A DNA stretch of 64,000 nucleotides from Sphingomonas abietis (GTDB lineage: Bacteria > Pseudomonadota > Alphaproteobacteria > Sphingomonadales > Sphingomonadaceae): contig NZ_CP115174.1 in NCBI RefSeq assembly GCF_027625475.1, positions 2,949,001 through 3,013,000 on the forward strand, given 5' to 3'. Shown here piece by piece: positions 19,064 to 28,901 of the stretch; position 1 is the first letter of the stretch; each line of letters opens with the position of its first letter. The translations under genes were made by a program, and so were the position numbers. Below the pieces are notes generated by a model that ran no database searches, was not told where the DNA came from, and was given only the letters and a program-made list of their open reading frames with translations.

Positions 19064-20263
19064 TTGGCCACGAAAGACGGGACCGCGCGCGTCCACCATA
19101 CCGGCCTGATCCTCTTCGCCCTGGCGATGGGCGGGTTCGCGATCGGCACGACCGAATTCGCCACGATGAGCCTGCTGCCGTTCATGGCGAAGGGATTGGG
19201 GATCGACGAACCGACCGCCGGCCATGTCGTTTCCGCTTATGCATTGGGGGTCGTCGTCGGCGCCCCGCTGCTCGCCGTGCTGTCGGCGAGGATACGCCGC
19301 GGCACGTTGCTGATCGCGCTGATGGTGCTGTTCGCGATCGGCAACGCCCTGTCCGCGCTCGCGCCGAGCTATGGCTGGATGCTGGCCTTCCGGTTCCTCA
19401 GCGGACTGCCGCACGGCGCCTATTTCGGGATCGCGGCGTTGGTCGCGGCCAGGCTGCTCGGCCCTGCACGCCGCACCACCGCCGTCGGCCTGGTCATGCT
19501 CGGCCTGACCATCGCCACCATCCTCGGGGTTCCCGCGGCCAATGAGCTCGGCCAGATCATCGGCTGGCGCTGGGGCTTCGGCGTGGTCGCCATCCTCGCG
19601 TTGATCACGGTCGCGCTGGTCGCCACGCTCGCCCCCAATGATGCTCCCCAAGAGGGCGCGAGCCCGCTGCGCGAACTCGGCGCGCTGCGCCGCCGCCAGG
19701 TCTGGCTTACCGTCGGCATCGGCGCGATCGGCTTCGGCGGCTTCTTCGCGGTCTATGCCTATCTCGCGTCGACGCTGGTGGCGGTCACCGGCATGGCCCC
19801 CAAGATGACTCCGATCGTCTTCGCCTGTTTCGGCGTAGGCATGACGCTGGGCACGATCATCGCCCCGCGCCTCGCCGACCGCCGGTTGATGCCGACGGTC
19901 GCCGGCCTGCTCATGCTGGAAGCGGCCGCGCTCGCGGTCTATCCGCTGGCCGCGCACAGTGCCTGGACGATCATGCTCGACGTCGCCCTGATCGGCATCG
20001 GCGGCTCGTTCGGAACGGCCTTGCAGACGCGGCTGATGGACGTGGCCGAAGACGCCCAGTCGCTTGCCGCCGCCCTCAACCAGTCGGCATTCAACGTCGC
20101 CAACGCCATCGGTCCATGGTTGGGAGGCCTTGCGATATCCGCCGGCTTTGGCTGGGCCTCGACGGGTCTGGTGGGGGCTGGGCTGGCGTTAGCCGGGCTG
20201 GTCGTCTGGTGTCTGGCCATGCTCGACGCACGCGCGCCGCTGCGCGAAATTCCCGCCGCCTGA
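19064..20263 (+). CDS. MFS exporter, AraJ/sugar-efflux (DHA1) type
   Basis: 399 residues with 12 predicted helices. MGGFAIGTTEFATMSLLPFMA in helix 1 and the LSGLPHGAYFGIAALVAARL stretch are typical of AraJ/YdhP-like transporters. I take TTG 19064 as the start: AGGGAGG sits six bases upstream and the peptide then begins just before helix 1. The 303-base region upstream (18761-19063) holds no gene. It converges on ackA with only 20 bases between stops. The substrate is unknown; relatives export arabinose or drugs. Confidence 0.85.
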   Translation: MATKDGTARVHHTGLILFALAMGGFAIGTTEFATMSLLPFMAKGLGIDEPTAGHVVSAYALGVVVGAPLLAVLSARIRRGTLLIALMVLFAIGNALSALAPSYGWMLAFRFLSGLPHGAYFGIAALVAARLLGPARRTTAVGLVMLGLTIATILGVPAANELGQIIGWRWGFGVVAILALITVALVATLAPNDAPQEGASPLRELGALRRRQVWLTVGIGAIGFGGFFAVYAYLASTLVAVTGMAPKMTPIVFACFGVGMTLGTIIAPRLADRRLMPTVAGLLMLEAAALAVYPLAAHSAWTIMLDVALIGIGGSFGTALQTRLMDVAEDAQSLAAALNQSAFNVANAIGPWLGGLAISAGFGWASTGLVGAGLALAGLVVWCLAMLDARAPLREIPAA

Positions 20264-20283
20264 CCCGAACCGAGACGGCATTC

Positions 20284-21417
20284 TCACCCCATCAAGGCGT
20301 GGCAATGTCGCGCGATCATGCCTTCCTCGTCGGTGGGAATGACGTTGACGACGACCCTGCTCGTGGATGTCGAGATGGTCTCGCCATGTCGATCGTTGCA
20401 GGACGGCTCCAGGATCACGCCTTGCCATGCCAGTCTCTGTGCGATCGCCATTCGAACCGGCGCGGCATGCTCGCCAATCCCTCCGGTAAAGACGAGCCGA
20501 TCGAGGCCGCCCAGGGTCGTGGCCAGCGCCATCGTTTCGCGCGCGATCGAGAAGGCGAACTGGTCCAGCGCCTCGCGCGCCTCCGGCCTGTCCGAAGCGA
20601 GCAGTTCCTCGACGTCGCTCGACAGGCCCGACACCCCCAGCAGCCCGCTCTCGTGATAGAGCAGCTGCTCCAGCCGATCGGCGTCATAGCCTTTCGCCTG
20701 CAGCAGATAGAGCAGGATGCCGGGATCGAGCGCGCCCGGTCGGGTGCCCATCATGATGCCGTCGAGCGCGGTGAAGCCCATTGTCGTATCCACGCTCTTG
20801 AGGTCGCGCATCGCGCAGAGGCTCGCCCCGCTACCGAGATGGGCGACGAGCACGCGCTGTCCGGCGGCGCCATCGTCGCGACGATGCAGGGCATGGGCGA
20901 TCGCCTCGTAAGACAGGCCGTGAAAGCCGTAGCGCCGGATGCCGTCGGCCTCGAGCGCACGAGGCAGCGCGTAGCGACTGACGGGCGGCTGGAGGCGATG
21001 GTGAAAGGCGGTGTCGAAGCACGCAATCTGGAGAATGGCGGGACGTTCCCGGGCGATGCGGCGCATCGGCGCCAGGCTCGCGGGCTGGTGAAGCGGGGCG
21101 AGCGGAGTCAACGCGTCCAGTCGATCGATCACCTCAGCATCGACGCGCACGGGATCGGTAAAATCGCGTCCGCCATGGACGACGCGGTGGCCGATCGCGT
21201 CGATATCCGTGTCGCCGATCTGCGGCCCGATCCAGTCGAGCAGCTTAAGCGTCAGCGCTTCGGCCGTGTCGTCCGGCCATTCCTCCTCGACGTCGCCCGC
21301 TTTCAGCCTGGGTGCCTCGCCGATGCCGGAGACATGGCCCGCCAGACGCCGCGCCTCGCCCTCGAACACCGCGAATTTCAGGCTGGACGAGCCAGCATTG
21401 AGGGCGAGCACCGCCAT
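20284..21417 (-). CDS. ackA: Acetate kinase
   Basis: 377 residues. It interconverts acetyl phosphate + ADP and acetate + ATP in the cytoplasm. Family motifs visible in order: LNAGSSSLKF at 6-15, HRVVHGG, CFDTAFHHRL, GFHGLSYEAI, HLGSGASLCA, DTTMGFTALDGIMMGTRPG and FTGGIGEHA. The ATG at 21417 starts two bases after the phosphoketolase stop, so the two are translationally coupled. Together they form the energy-yielding end of a phosphoketolase bypass. Length is slightly below the usual 400 residues. Confidence 0.93.
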   Translation of the reverse strand: MAVLALNAGSSSLKFAVFEGEARRLAGHVSGIGEAPRLKAGDVEEEWPDDTAEALTLKLLDWIGPQIGDTDIDAIGHRVVHGGRDFTDPVRVDAEVIDRLDALTPLAPLHQPASLAPMRRIARERPAILQIACFDTAFHHRLQPPVSRYALPRALEADGIRRYGFHGLSYEAIAHALHRRDDGAAGQRVLVAHLGSGASLCAMRDLKSVDTTMGFTALDGIMMGTRPGALDPGILLYLLQAKGYDADRLEQLLYHESGLLGVSGLSSDVEELLASDRPEAREALDQFAFSIARETMALATTLGGLDRLVFTGGIGEHAAPVRMAIAQRLAWQGVILEPSCNDRHGETISTSTSRVVVNVIPTDEEGMIARHCHALMG

Positions 21418-21419
21418 CG

Positions 21420-23840
21420 TCAGTCGCGCCCCTCCTCGGTCGCGCCCGCATAGGGCCAGCTCCAGCCGGCGATGTCCGGCAGATCCTCGCCATGGGTGGT
21501 GACGTAGCGATGATGCTCGATCAGGCCGTTGCGGAAATGCTGCTTCGCCTCGACGGCGCGCACAGCGAGGCCCGGCACACGGTCGATCGCATCGATGGCG
21601 AGATGGAAGCGATCGAGCTCGTTGCGCACGACCATGTCGAACGGCGTGGTCGTCGTGCCCTCCTCCATGAATCCGTGGACATGCAGGTTGCGGTGGTTGG
21701 TGCGATTGTAGGTGAGCCGGTGGATCAGATGCGGATAGCCATGATAGGCGAAGATCACGGGCTTGTCGGTGGTGAACAGCGCGTCGAAATCGGCATCGGC
21801 GATGCCATGGGGATGGTCGCTCCGGGGCTGGAGCGTCATCAGGTCGACGACGTTGACGACCCTGACCTTCAGCTCCGGCAGATGCTGGCGCAACAGATCG
21901 ACCGCCGCCATCGTCTCCATCGTCGGCACGTCGCCCGCGCAGGCCATGACGACATCGGGTTCTCCGCCGGCCTCTTGATTGCCCGCCCAGGTCCACACGC
22001 CGAGCCCTGCCGCACAATGATATTCCGCGGCATCGGCCGACAGCCACTGCGGCGCCGGCTGCTTGCCGGCGACGATCACGTTGATGCGGTCATAGGTGCC
22101 CAGGCAGTGATCGAGCGTGCGCAGCAGCGTGTTGGCGTCGGGCGGCAGATAGACGCGCACGATGTCGGCCTTCTTGTTCACGACATGGTCGATGAAACCC
22201 GGATCCTGATGGCTGAAGCCATTATGATCCTGCCGCCAGACATGGCTGGAAAGCAGATAGTTGAACGAGGAGACCGGCCGCCGCCAATCGAGATCGCGGC
22301 TGACCTTCAGCCATTTGGCATGTTGGTTGAACATCGAATCGACGATGTGGACGAAGGCCTCGTAGCAGTTGAACAGGCCGTGCCGCCCGGTCAGCGTATA
22401 GCCCTCGAGCCAGCCTTGGCAGAGATGCTCGGAGAGCACTTCCATCACCCGGCCATCGGTGGCCAAATCCTCGTCATAGCTTTCGATGGGCTCCTGCCAA
22501 ACGCGATCGGTCTGTTCGAAGACGGCCTGGAGCCGGTTCGAATTGGTCTCGTCCGGTCCCATGATGCGGAAGTTGCGGCGGTCGGCGTTGAGCCGGATCA
22601 GTTCGGCGAGATAGCGACCGGCGGCCTTGGTCGCCTCGCCCTGCTCCTGGCCGTGAACCTTGGCGGTAGGCGCGAAATCGCGCCAGTCCGGACGGCGCAG
22701 CTCGGCACGCAGCCGCCCGCCATTGGCAAAGGGCGTCGATCCCATCCGCTTGTCGCCCTGGGGCGCCAGCGCGCGCAATTCGGGCACCAGCGCGCCATCC
22801 TCGTCGAACAGCTCTTCGGGCTTGTAGCCACGCATCCACTGTTCGAGCAGTGCGCGGTGCCCTTCGTCGGTACGCGCCGCGTCGATCGGAACCTGGTGGG
22901 CACGCCAGAATCCCTCGACCCTCTTCCCGTCGACCTCCTTGGGCCCGGTCCACCCCTTCGGGCTGCGCATCACGATCATCGGCCAGCGGGGCATACCGGC
23001 ATGCCCCGCCTCGCGCGCGTCGCGCTGGATCGCGCGGATCTCGTCGAAGGCGGCATCGCAGGCGGCGGCCATGGCCTTATGCGCGGCGATCCGGTCATCG
23101 CTGGCGTCGATCACCACGAATATAGGCCGATAACCGAAGCCTTCGAACAGCTTGGCGAGATCGGCATCGTCCATCCGGCCAAAGATCGTGGGATTGGCGA
23201 TCTTATAGCCGTTGAGATGCAGGATCGGCAGCACCGCACCGTCATGGACCGGGTTGAGAAACACGTTGCCGTGCCACGACGCCGCGAGCGGGCCGGTTTC
23301 AGACTCGCCGTCGCCGACGACGCAGGCCACGACGAGATCGGGATTGTCGAACGCCGCGCCATAAGCGTGAACCAGCGCATAGCCGAGTTCGCCGCCCTCA
23401 TGGATCGAGCCCGGCGTCTCAGGCGCCGCATGGCTCGGTATGCCACCCGGAAAAGAGAATTGCCGGAAGAGTTTCCCCATCCCTTCGGCATCTTGCGGGA
23501 TGGACGGGTAGATTTCCGAATAACTGCCCTCGAGCCAGGTGTTGGCGACCATGCCAGGGCCGCCATGCCCCGGACCACAGACATACAGGACGTCGGCATC
23601 GCGTTCGCGGATGATCCGGTTCAGGTGCGCGTAAATGAAATTCAGCCCAGGGGTCGTGCCCCAATGCCCGAGCAGGCGCGGCTTGACCTGCTCAGCGGCC
23701 AGAGGTTCGCGCAACAGCGGATTGGCCATGAGATAGATCTGCCCGACGGACAGATAGTTGGCCGCCAGGAAGTAGCGATCGATGAGCGCGGCATCCTCGT
23801 CCGTCAGCACGGCGGCATGGTCGGCGATCGGCATATCCAT
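21420..23840 (-). CDS. xfp: Xylulose-5-phosphate/fructose-6-phosphate phosphoketolase
   Basis: 806 residues. This thiamine-diphosphate enzyme cleaves xylulose 5-P (and often fructose 6-P) with phosphate to acetyl phosphate plus glyceraldehyde 3-P or erythrose 4-P. Visible motifs: [17 protein letters not shown] near 60-77, [18 protein letters not shown] near 88-105, the ThDP motif [25 protein letters not shown], and the C-terminal [11 protein letters not shown] 23840 is chosen because GGAG at 23846-23849 gives a five-base spacer; the GTG at 23846 overlaps that ribosome site. Paired with ackA it would convert pentose phosphates to acetate and ATP. Confidence 0.95.
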   Translation of the reverse strand: MDMPIADHAAVLTDEDAALIDRYFLAANYLSVGQIYLMANPLLREPLAAEQVKPRLLGHWGTTPGLNFIYAHLNRIIRERDADVLYVCGPGHGGPGMVANTWLEGSYSEIYPSIPQDAEGMGKLFRQFSFPGGIPSHAAPETPGSIHEGGELGYALVHAYGAAFDNPDLVVACVVGDGESETGPLAASWHGNVFLNPVHDGAVLPILHLNGYKIANPTIFGRMDDADLAKLFEGFGYRPIFVVIDASDDRIAAHKAMAAACDAAFDEIRAIQRDAREAGHAGMPRWPMIVMRSPKGWTGPKEVDGKRVEGFWRAHQVPIDAARTDEGHRALLEQWMRGYKPEELFDEDGALVPELRALAPQGDKRMGSTPFANGGRLRAELRRPDWRDFAPTAKVHGQEQGEATKAAGRYLAELIRLNADRRNFRIMGPDETNSNRLQAVFEQTDRVWQEPIESYDEDLATDGRVMEVLSEHLCQGWLEGYTLTGRHGLFNCYEAFVHIVDSMFNQHAKWLKVSRDLDWRRPVSSFNYLLSSHVWRQDHNGFSHQDPGFIDHVVNKKADIVRVYLPPDANTLLRTLDHCLGTYDRINVIVAGKQPAPQWLSADAAEYHCAAGLGVWTWAGNQEAGGEPDVVMACAGDVPTMETMAAVDLLRQHLPELKVRVVNVVDLMTLQPRSDHPHGIADADFDALFTTDKPVIFAYHGYPHLIHRLTYNRTNHRNLHVHGFMEEGTTTTPFDMVVRNELDRFHLAIDAIDRVPGLAVRAVEAKQHFRNGLIEHHRYVTTHGEDLPDIAGWSWPYAGATEEGRD

Positions 23841-23881
23841 ATGCACTCCAATGGCTCGATTCGGTGGCAGCGATGACAGGC

Positions 23882-23897
23882 CGAAGCGATCGCTTCG
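23882..23897. promoter_or_regulatory. Perfect 16-base palindrome before xfp
   Basis: CGAAGCGATCGCTTCG is a perfect palindrome 42-57 bases upstream of the xfp start. A half-site CGCTTCGAT recurs at 23914-23922. Its position fits an operator of the xfp-ackA operon. The regulator is not identifiable here. Confidence 0.4.
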
Positions 23898-24059
23898 ATG
23901 ACGCAGGTCAAAACGCTTCGATCGCCCGGCGGCCCCGCGCCGGATCGCGGCAATCCACCGGGATGCGACGACATGCCTCCCGCCCCGGACGGGCCGGAAT
24001 CGCTTGGCGACAGGTCGCGCCGTCGGCTCCCGGCCAAGATCGGCCCGATGAGCGACCCG

Positions 24060-26300
24060 TCAGCCCATGTCGGGAAGGCCCGGCAAAAGCTTGTCGAGAG
24101 TTACCGGGAAATCCCGCACCCGGACGGCGCACGCATTGTAGATTGCGTTCGCCACCGCCGCGCCGGCGCCCGATATGCCGAGTTCGCCGATGCCCTTGGC
24201 ATGGATCGGATTGGCATGGATGTCGCGCTCGGGCAGGAAGTGGACTTCGAGTTGCGGTACGTCCGCATTCACCGGCACATGATATTCGGCGAGGTCGCGG
24301 TTCACGAGCTTGCCGTTGCGTGCGTCGTGATACAGTTCCTCGGTCAGCGCCGTGCCGATACCGAAGGTCATGCCGCCTAGGCATTGCGAGCGGGCGGTCT
24401 TCGCATTGAGAACCCGCCCGGCGGCGAAAACGCCCAGCATACGCCGAACGCGGACTTCGCCGGTGACTGCATTGACGCCGACCTCGGCGAAGTGCGCGCC
24501 GAAAGACGCCTGGCTGGTCTCCTTTTCCTGCTTGCCGGGCTTGATATGACCGATCGCCTCGAATCCCTGGCCGACGAGCTCGCCGATCGGGATCGAGCGG
24601 TTGGCGGCGATCGCCATGCCGTCCTTGAGGGTTAGCGCCTCTTCGTCGACGCCCATGGCCTTCGCCAGTTTGCGTTGCAGCATTTCGCAGGCGAGATAGA
24701 CCGCCGAACCCGCCGAACCCGCCCCCCAGGATCCGCCGGAGCCGGCGGCGGGCGGATCATGGGTGTCGCCCAGCGCCATGCCGATACGATCGACGGGAAT
24801 GCCGAGGATCTCGGACGCGATCTGCGCCAGAATAGTATAGCTGCCCGTGCCGATGTCGGTCATCGCCGACGAGACCGTCGCCGAGCCATCGGCATGAAGC
24901 TCCACCTTGGCCGACGATTCCATGAGCATGTTTCCGCGAACGGCCGAGGCCATCCCCATGCCGATCAGCCATTCGCCCTCGCGACGGGCGCCGGGCAGGC
25001 CGCGCTTCGCCCATCCGAAGCGCTCCGCGCCCTCGTCGAGCGCTGCCGTCAGGCTACGCGAGGAGAAGGGGACATTCTTCTCCGGATCCAGCGACGTGTC
25101 ATTGATCTTGCGAAGTTCGATGGGATCGAGGCCGAGCGTCTCGGCAAGCTCATCCATCGCGCATTCCAGTCCAATCATGCCGACCGCCTCGCCCGGCGCG
25201 CGCATCGAGCCGGATAGGACGAGATTGAGCGGGATTTGCCGATGGCTGATCAACCGGTTCTCGCCGGCATAGAGCATGTGCGTCCCGATCCCGACCGGCT
25301 CGAAGAAATCTTCGCCCGGCTGATTGGAGACCAGGCTCTCCTGCCCGATCGCGGTCAGTCTACCGTCGCGCGTTGCGGCCAGCCGCATATGCTGTTCGGT
25401 GTTGGAACGGCGCACGGTCGCCTCGAAGACCTGCTGGCGGGCCATGACCGCCTTGACCGGCCGCCCCACCTGTTTGGCGGCGATTGCCGCGGCGACGCTT
25501 TCGGGCGCGACGCCCAGCTTCGACCCGAAGCCGCCGCCGATGTAGCGCGATATGATCCGGACCTTTTTGGCCGACAGCCCCAGGGATTTGGCGAGCTGCG
25601 ACGCATCGGACGTCGGCATCTGGTAGGCGCCGTACAGGGTGAGGGAGCCATCCTCTTCCCACACGGCGGTCGAGGCGTGCGGTTCCATCGCCGCCGAATT
25701 CTGGCTGGGCGTGATATAGGTCACATCGACGGTGACGGGCGCCTCCGCCATCGCCCTATCGACATCACCTTGCGCGAAATGGCTGGGCGTAACCCCGTCG
25801 GGGGGCGAATACGCCTCGGCTCTGTGGGCCTCGAACCCATAGGCGCCCTCGCCGGCTTCATACGCGACCGGAAGCTGCAGCGCCGCGTCACGGGCGGCTT
25901 CATAGCTTTCGGCGACCACGATCGCGACGATCTCGCCCATGAAGGCGATGTCCTTCACGCCCTGCGTCGGCGCCTTAGTCTCGCCGCCCTGGCCCGAGAC
26001 GCGGACGAAGCGATCGAAGTCGGTGACGACGTCGATAACGCCCGGCAACGACCGGACCGCCTCGGCATCGATCGACACGACCTTGCCGGCCCCGATCCGC
26101 GCGCTGACGAGGAAACCGTAGGCCAGATGGTCGAAGGCATATTCGGCCGCGTAGGTCGCCGCGCCGGAAACCTTCTTGGGACCATCGACACGATCGAAGG
26201 GCCGGCTGATCGAGCCCTGCACGCCGGTATCGAGAAGGCTGTGCGGATGGGGCTTGTCCATCGTCAGGCTGTTGGTGGTGCCGAAACCGAACATCGTCAT
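24060..26300 (-). CDS. paoC: Molybdopterin-binding subunit of xanthine-oxidase-family aldehyde oxidoreductase (PaoC-like)
   Basis: 746 residues. The aldehyde oxidase a/b hammerhead domain (DRVDGPKKVSGAATYAAEYAFDHL...) is followed by the molybdopterin-binding domains with GGGFGSKLG near 260, SGSMRAPGE, and AAGSGGSWGAGSAGSAV. The C-terminal GELGISGAGAAVANA supplies the expected active-site Glu. It oxidises aldehydes to acids with a molybdenum cofactor, probably the cytosine-dinucleotide form as in E. coli PaoABC. ATG 26300 overlaps the FAD-subunit stop (ATGA). No MCD chaperone (PaoD) gene is present in the window. Confidence 0.87.
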   Translation of the reverse strand: MTMFGFGTTNSLTMDKPHPHSLLDTGVQGSISRPFDRVDGPKKVSGAATYAAEYAFDHLAYGFLVSARIGAGKVVSIDAEAVRSLPGVIDVVTDFDRFVRVSGQGGETKAPTQGVKDIAFMGEIVAIVVAESYEAARDAALQLPVAYEAGEGAYGFEAHRAEAYSPPDGVTPSHFAQGDVDRAMAEAPVTVDVTYITPSQNSAAMEPHASTAVWEEDGSLTLYGAYQMPTSDASQLAKSLGLSAKKVRIISRYIGGGFGSKLGVAPESVAAAIAAKQVGRPVKAVMARQQVFEATVRRSNTEQHMRLAATRDGRLTAIGQESLVSNQPGEDFFEPVGIGTHMLYAGENRLISHRQIPLNLVLSGSMRAPGEAVGMIGLECAMDELAETLGLDPIELRKINDTSLDPEKNVPFSSRSLTAALDEGAERFGWAKRGLPGARREGEWLIGMGMASAVRGNMLMESSAKVELHADGSATVSSAMTDIGTGSYTILAQIASEILGIPVDRIGMALGDTHDPPAAGSGGSWGAGSAGSAVYLACEMLQRKLAKAMGVDEEALTLKDGMAIAANRSIPIGELVGQGFEAIGHIKPGKQEKETSQASFGAHFAEVGVNAVTGEVRVRRMLGVFAAGRVLNAKTARSQCLGGMTFGIGTALTEELYHDARNGKLVNRDLAEYHVPVNADVPQLEVHFLPERDIHANPIHAKGIGELGISGAGAAVANAIYNACAVRVRDFPVTLDKLLPGLPDMG

Positions 26301-27277
26301 GCTCCCGTCAGGTCGCGCAGCGTCGCGATCAGCGTGCGGCGGGCCAAAGCTATCTTGAAATCGTTGGAACCGGAGCCCTTGGCCTCGGCGACGAGCGCGT
26401 CGGCCGCTGCCGCGAACACGTCCGGGGCCGGGGCCTGGCCGACGAGGGCGGCTTCCACCGTGGCGTCTTTCCAGGGCATCGGCCCCAGCCCGCCAAATGC
26501 CAACGACGCGCTGGCGATCTTGCCATCCTCGATGGCGACGACCGCTGCGACCGACACGAGCGCGAAGGCATAGGACGCCCGATCCCTGACCTTGCGATAG
26601 GCCTGCTTGCCGACCGGCGGCTTGGGCAGTTCGACGTGGGTGATCAGTTCGCCCTGCCGGAGCACCGTTTCGATATGAGGCGTGCTGCCCGGCAGCCGGT
26701 AGAAATCGTGGATCGAGATTCGACGCCGATCCCCGTCGCGATTGAGCGTGACGATCGTCGCGTCGAGCGCCCGCATCGCCACCGCCATGTCGCTCGGATG
26801 GGTCGCGATACATTGATCGCTGGTGCCCAGGACGGCGAGGATTCGATTGACGCCGCCGATCGCATCGCAGCCGCTGCCGGGTGAGCGCTTGTTGCAGCGG
26901 GAGGCGGTGTCATAGAAATAATAGCAGCGCGTCCGCTGGAGCAGATTGCCACCGGTCGAGGCCTTGTTGCGCAACTGGCCCGATGCGCCTGCCAGCAAAG
27001 CCCGGCTGAGCACCTCGTACCCGTCGATGATGCGCGGGTCGGCGGCGAGATCGCTGTTCGGCACCATCGCGCCGATCGTGAGGCCGCCATCGTCCCGCGT
27101 CTCGATCGACGCCAGATCGAGCCGGCTGATGTCGATCAGCTTGGCCGGGGTTTCGACCTGCAGCTTCATCAGATCGAGCAGGTTGGTGCCGCCGGCGATG
27201 AAGCGGGCATCCTCGCCATCGATATCGCGCACCGCCGCCTCGGGGCTATCCGCTTTTTCATAGACGAAGGTCTTCAT
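26297..27277 (-). CDS. paoB: FAD-binding subunit of aldehyde oxidoreductase (PaoB-like)
   Basis: 326 residues of the CO-dehydrogenase flavoprotein family. FAD-binding motifs FIAGGTNLLDLM near 27-38 and STGGNLLQRTRC. A cluster of cysteines in the insertion C-YYFYDTASRC-NKRSPGSGC matches the extra iron-sulfur loop that distinguishes PaoB from ordinary xanthine dehydrogenase FAD subunits. It passes electrons from the 2Fe-2S subunit to the acceptor. It overlaps both neighbours by four bases. Confidence 0.87.
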   Translation of the reverse strand: MKTFVYEKADSPEAAVRDIDGEDARFIAGGTNLLDLMKLQVETPAKLIDISRLDLASIETRDDGGLTIGAMVPNSDLAADPRIIDGYEVLSRALLAGASGQLRNKASTGGNLLQRTRCYYFYDTASRCNKRSPGSGCDAIGGVNRILAVLGTSDQCIATHPSDMAVAMRALDATIVTLNRDGDRRRISIHDFYRLPGSTPHIETVLRQGELITHVELPKPPVGKQAYRKVRDRASYAFALVSVAAVVAIEDGKIASASLAFGGLGPMPWKDATVEAALVGQAPAPDVFAAAADALVAEAKGSGSNDFKIALARRTLIATLRDLTGA

Positions 27278-27825
27278 GCCACGACCTCCCCGACCATCGC
27301 AGCGTCCTTTTCATCGGCGGTACGGCCATCCGGTTCGGCGTCGCCGACCTCGCGGATCGCATCGACGATGTTGGGATAGGCCGCACACCGGCAAAGATTG
27401 CCGCTCATGCGTTCCGAAATTTCGCCGTCGTCGAACGCCGGCTTCCGCAAGTCGGCGGTCACATGGCTCGGCCAACCTTGGCGAACCTCATCCAACATGG
27501 CGACGGCCGAGCAGATCTGGCCCGGCGTGCAGTAGCCGCACTGATATCCGTCGTGGCGAACGAATGCCTGCTGGAGCGGGTGCAGGGCACCGACCTGGCC
27601 CAGCCCCTCGATCGTGGTGATCTCATCGTCCTGATGCATGACCGCGAGCGTCAGACAGCCGTTCACGCGCCGGCCGTTGATGAGCAGGGTGCATGCCCCG
27701 CATTGTCCGTGGTCGCAGCCTTTCTTGGCGCCCGTCAGGCCGAGATGCTCGCGACAAAGGTCCAGTATCGAGGTGCGGACATCGATATCGGCTTCGTAAG
27801 CGCGACCGTTGATGGTGAAATGCAT
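27274..27825 (-). CDS. paoA: 2Fe-2S subunit of aldehyde oxidoreductase (PaoA-like)
   Basis: 183 residues. The plant-type ferredoxin domain has KKGCDHGQCGACTLLING plus a fourth Cys in VNGC, and the all-helical domain has QCGYCTPGQ and NLCRCAAYPN. First gene of the paoABC-like operon. I start at ATG 27825 because the ferredoxin strand FTINGRAYEAD begins right after it; a TTG 36 bases upstream is an alternative. Unlike E. coli PaoA no Tat signal is visible, so the complex may be cytoplasmic. Confidence 0.87.
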   Translation of the reverse strand: MHFTINGRAYEADIDVRTSILDLCREHLGLTGAKKGCDHGQCGACTLLINGRRVNGCLTLAVMHQDDEITTIEGLGQVGALHPLQQAFVRHDGYQCGYCTPGQICSAVAMLDEVRQGWPSHVTADLRKPAFDDGEISERMSGNLCRCAAYPNIVDAIREVGDAEPDGRTADEKDAAMVGEVVA

Positions 27826-28103
27826 TGGCCTGTCCCCATGGTTCGTACTGCCAGAACGCAAGGCTTTCCAATGGTGTCCAGGTGCGAATCATCCGCATCT
27901 TGCTCACGGGGCGAAATTGCGAACTGCCGGGACGAGCGGCTTTGGAAACAGCCGCGATCGCTGACCGGCAGCGGCGTCGGCGCCCCGTTCAAAAATCGAG
28001 AATTGGCGACTTCAACGAGCGCGCGCATGACGAAATGGGGAGATCGATCGCAAATTTTGAGAAGGCATGACGGCATTCGGAAGGAGCGATATGGCGATGC
28101 CGG

Positions 28104-28526
28104 TCAATAACGCGACAACAGACGGTCGACACTGTTCGTCACCGTCGCGCGCTTGCCTTCATATTTTTCCGGCTCCTTCTTGCAGTCCGCCTCAAGGGCC
28201 GCCCGGATTTCTGCAATCTGCCGGTCTGTCAGATGTTCTATCCCGATGAACGTGCCACGCGCATTGTCCAGCGCCCGGATAAGCTCATCGAGCTTGGCCT
28301 GCATCGCGGCGCCGTCCCGATTCTGGCTGTTCTGAATGAGGAACACCATCAGAAAGGTGACGATCGTCGTCGCGGTGTTCACGACCAACTGCCATGTATC
28401 GGAATAATGGAATATCGGCCCGGTCACGGCCCAAATCATGATGAGCGCGAGAGCGATGACGAAGGCCAGAGGCTGCCCCGCGAAGGCCGCCATACCACCG
28501 GCCATTTTCGTAAAGAACCGATCCAT
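28104..28526 (-). CDS. Low-affinity iron permease family protein
   Basis: 140 residues with two hydrophobic helices at about 18-41 and 48-64, and the family-typical TATTIVTFLMVFLIQNSQNRDGAAMQAKLDELIRA block (read in two parts). The charged C-terminal helix follows. The family is named from fungal Fet4 similarity; many bacterial members have no proven iron transport. It sits upstream of paoABC on the same strand but 278 bases away, so probably separate. Confidence 0.75.
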   Translation of the reverse strand: MDRFFTKMAGGMAAFAGQPLAFVIALALIMIWAVTGPIFHYSDTWQLVVNTATTIVTFLMVFLIQNSQNRDGAAMQAKLDELIRALDNARGTFIGIEHLTDRQIAEIRAALEADCKKEPEKYEGKRATVTNSVDRLLSRY

Positions 28527-28901
28527 TGCGATGCTTTCTTACGGAACCTCAACGACTGGACCCTGGCGGGCAGAACGACAGGCGACCGAAATCGGGCCCA
28601 GGAAAGTTTTCCGAAGCGCGGTGATCGCCGCGACGAGGCGAACGATGGCGGACAGCGCGAAAAAGGCATTGGTCGTCGGCGTACCGGGAAGCGTCATTGA
28701 AGCAGCGCCCAAGGGGCGGCCCATTCTCTTGTGACAGGTCGCACGGGCAAGCTGTCGACGGCCAAAAGCCTCATACTTGCATCGCGATGCAACCTCTGAA
28801 AACATGCCGCGTTACCGGAACCAGGACAGCGATGCGGCGTGCGCGGCGATCGCCCCATTCAGAGCCGGCCAGCATAACCCCCTTCCCGTGAGGTGCGTAT
28901 C
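28527..28901. other. Intergenic stretch without a supported gene
   Basis: 375 bases between the divergent iron-permease-like and amidohydrolase genes. Short open frames occur but show no family, no ribosome site and unlikely composition. It presumably holds both promoters. Confidence 0.4.

Noticed and set aside
21492..23876. Long plus-strand open frame opposite phosphoketolase
   Set aside because: Antisense shadow; composition and lack of motifs speak against a gene.
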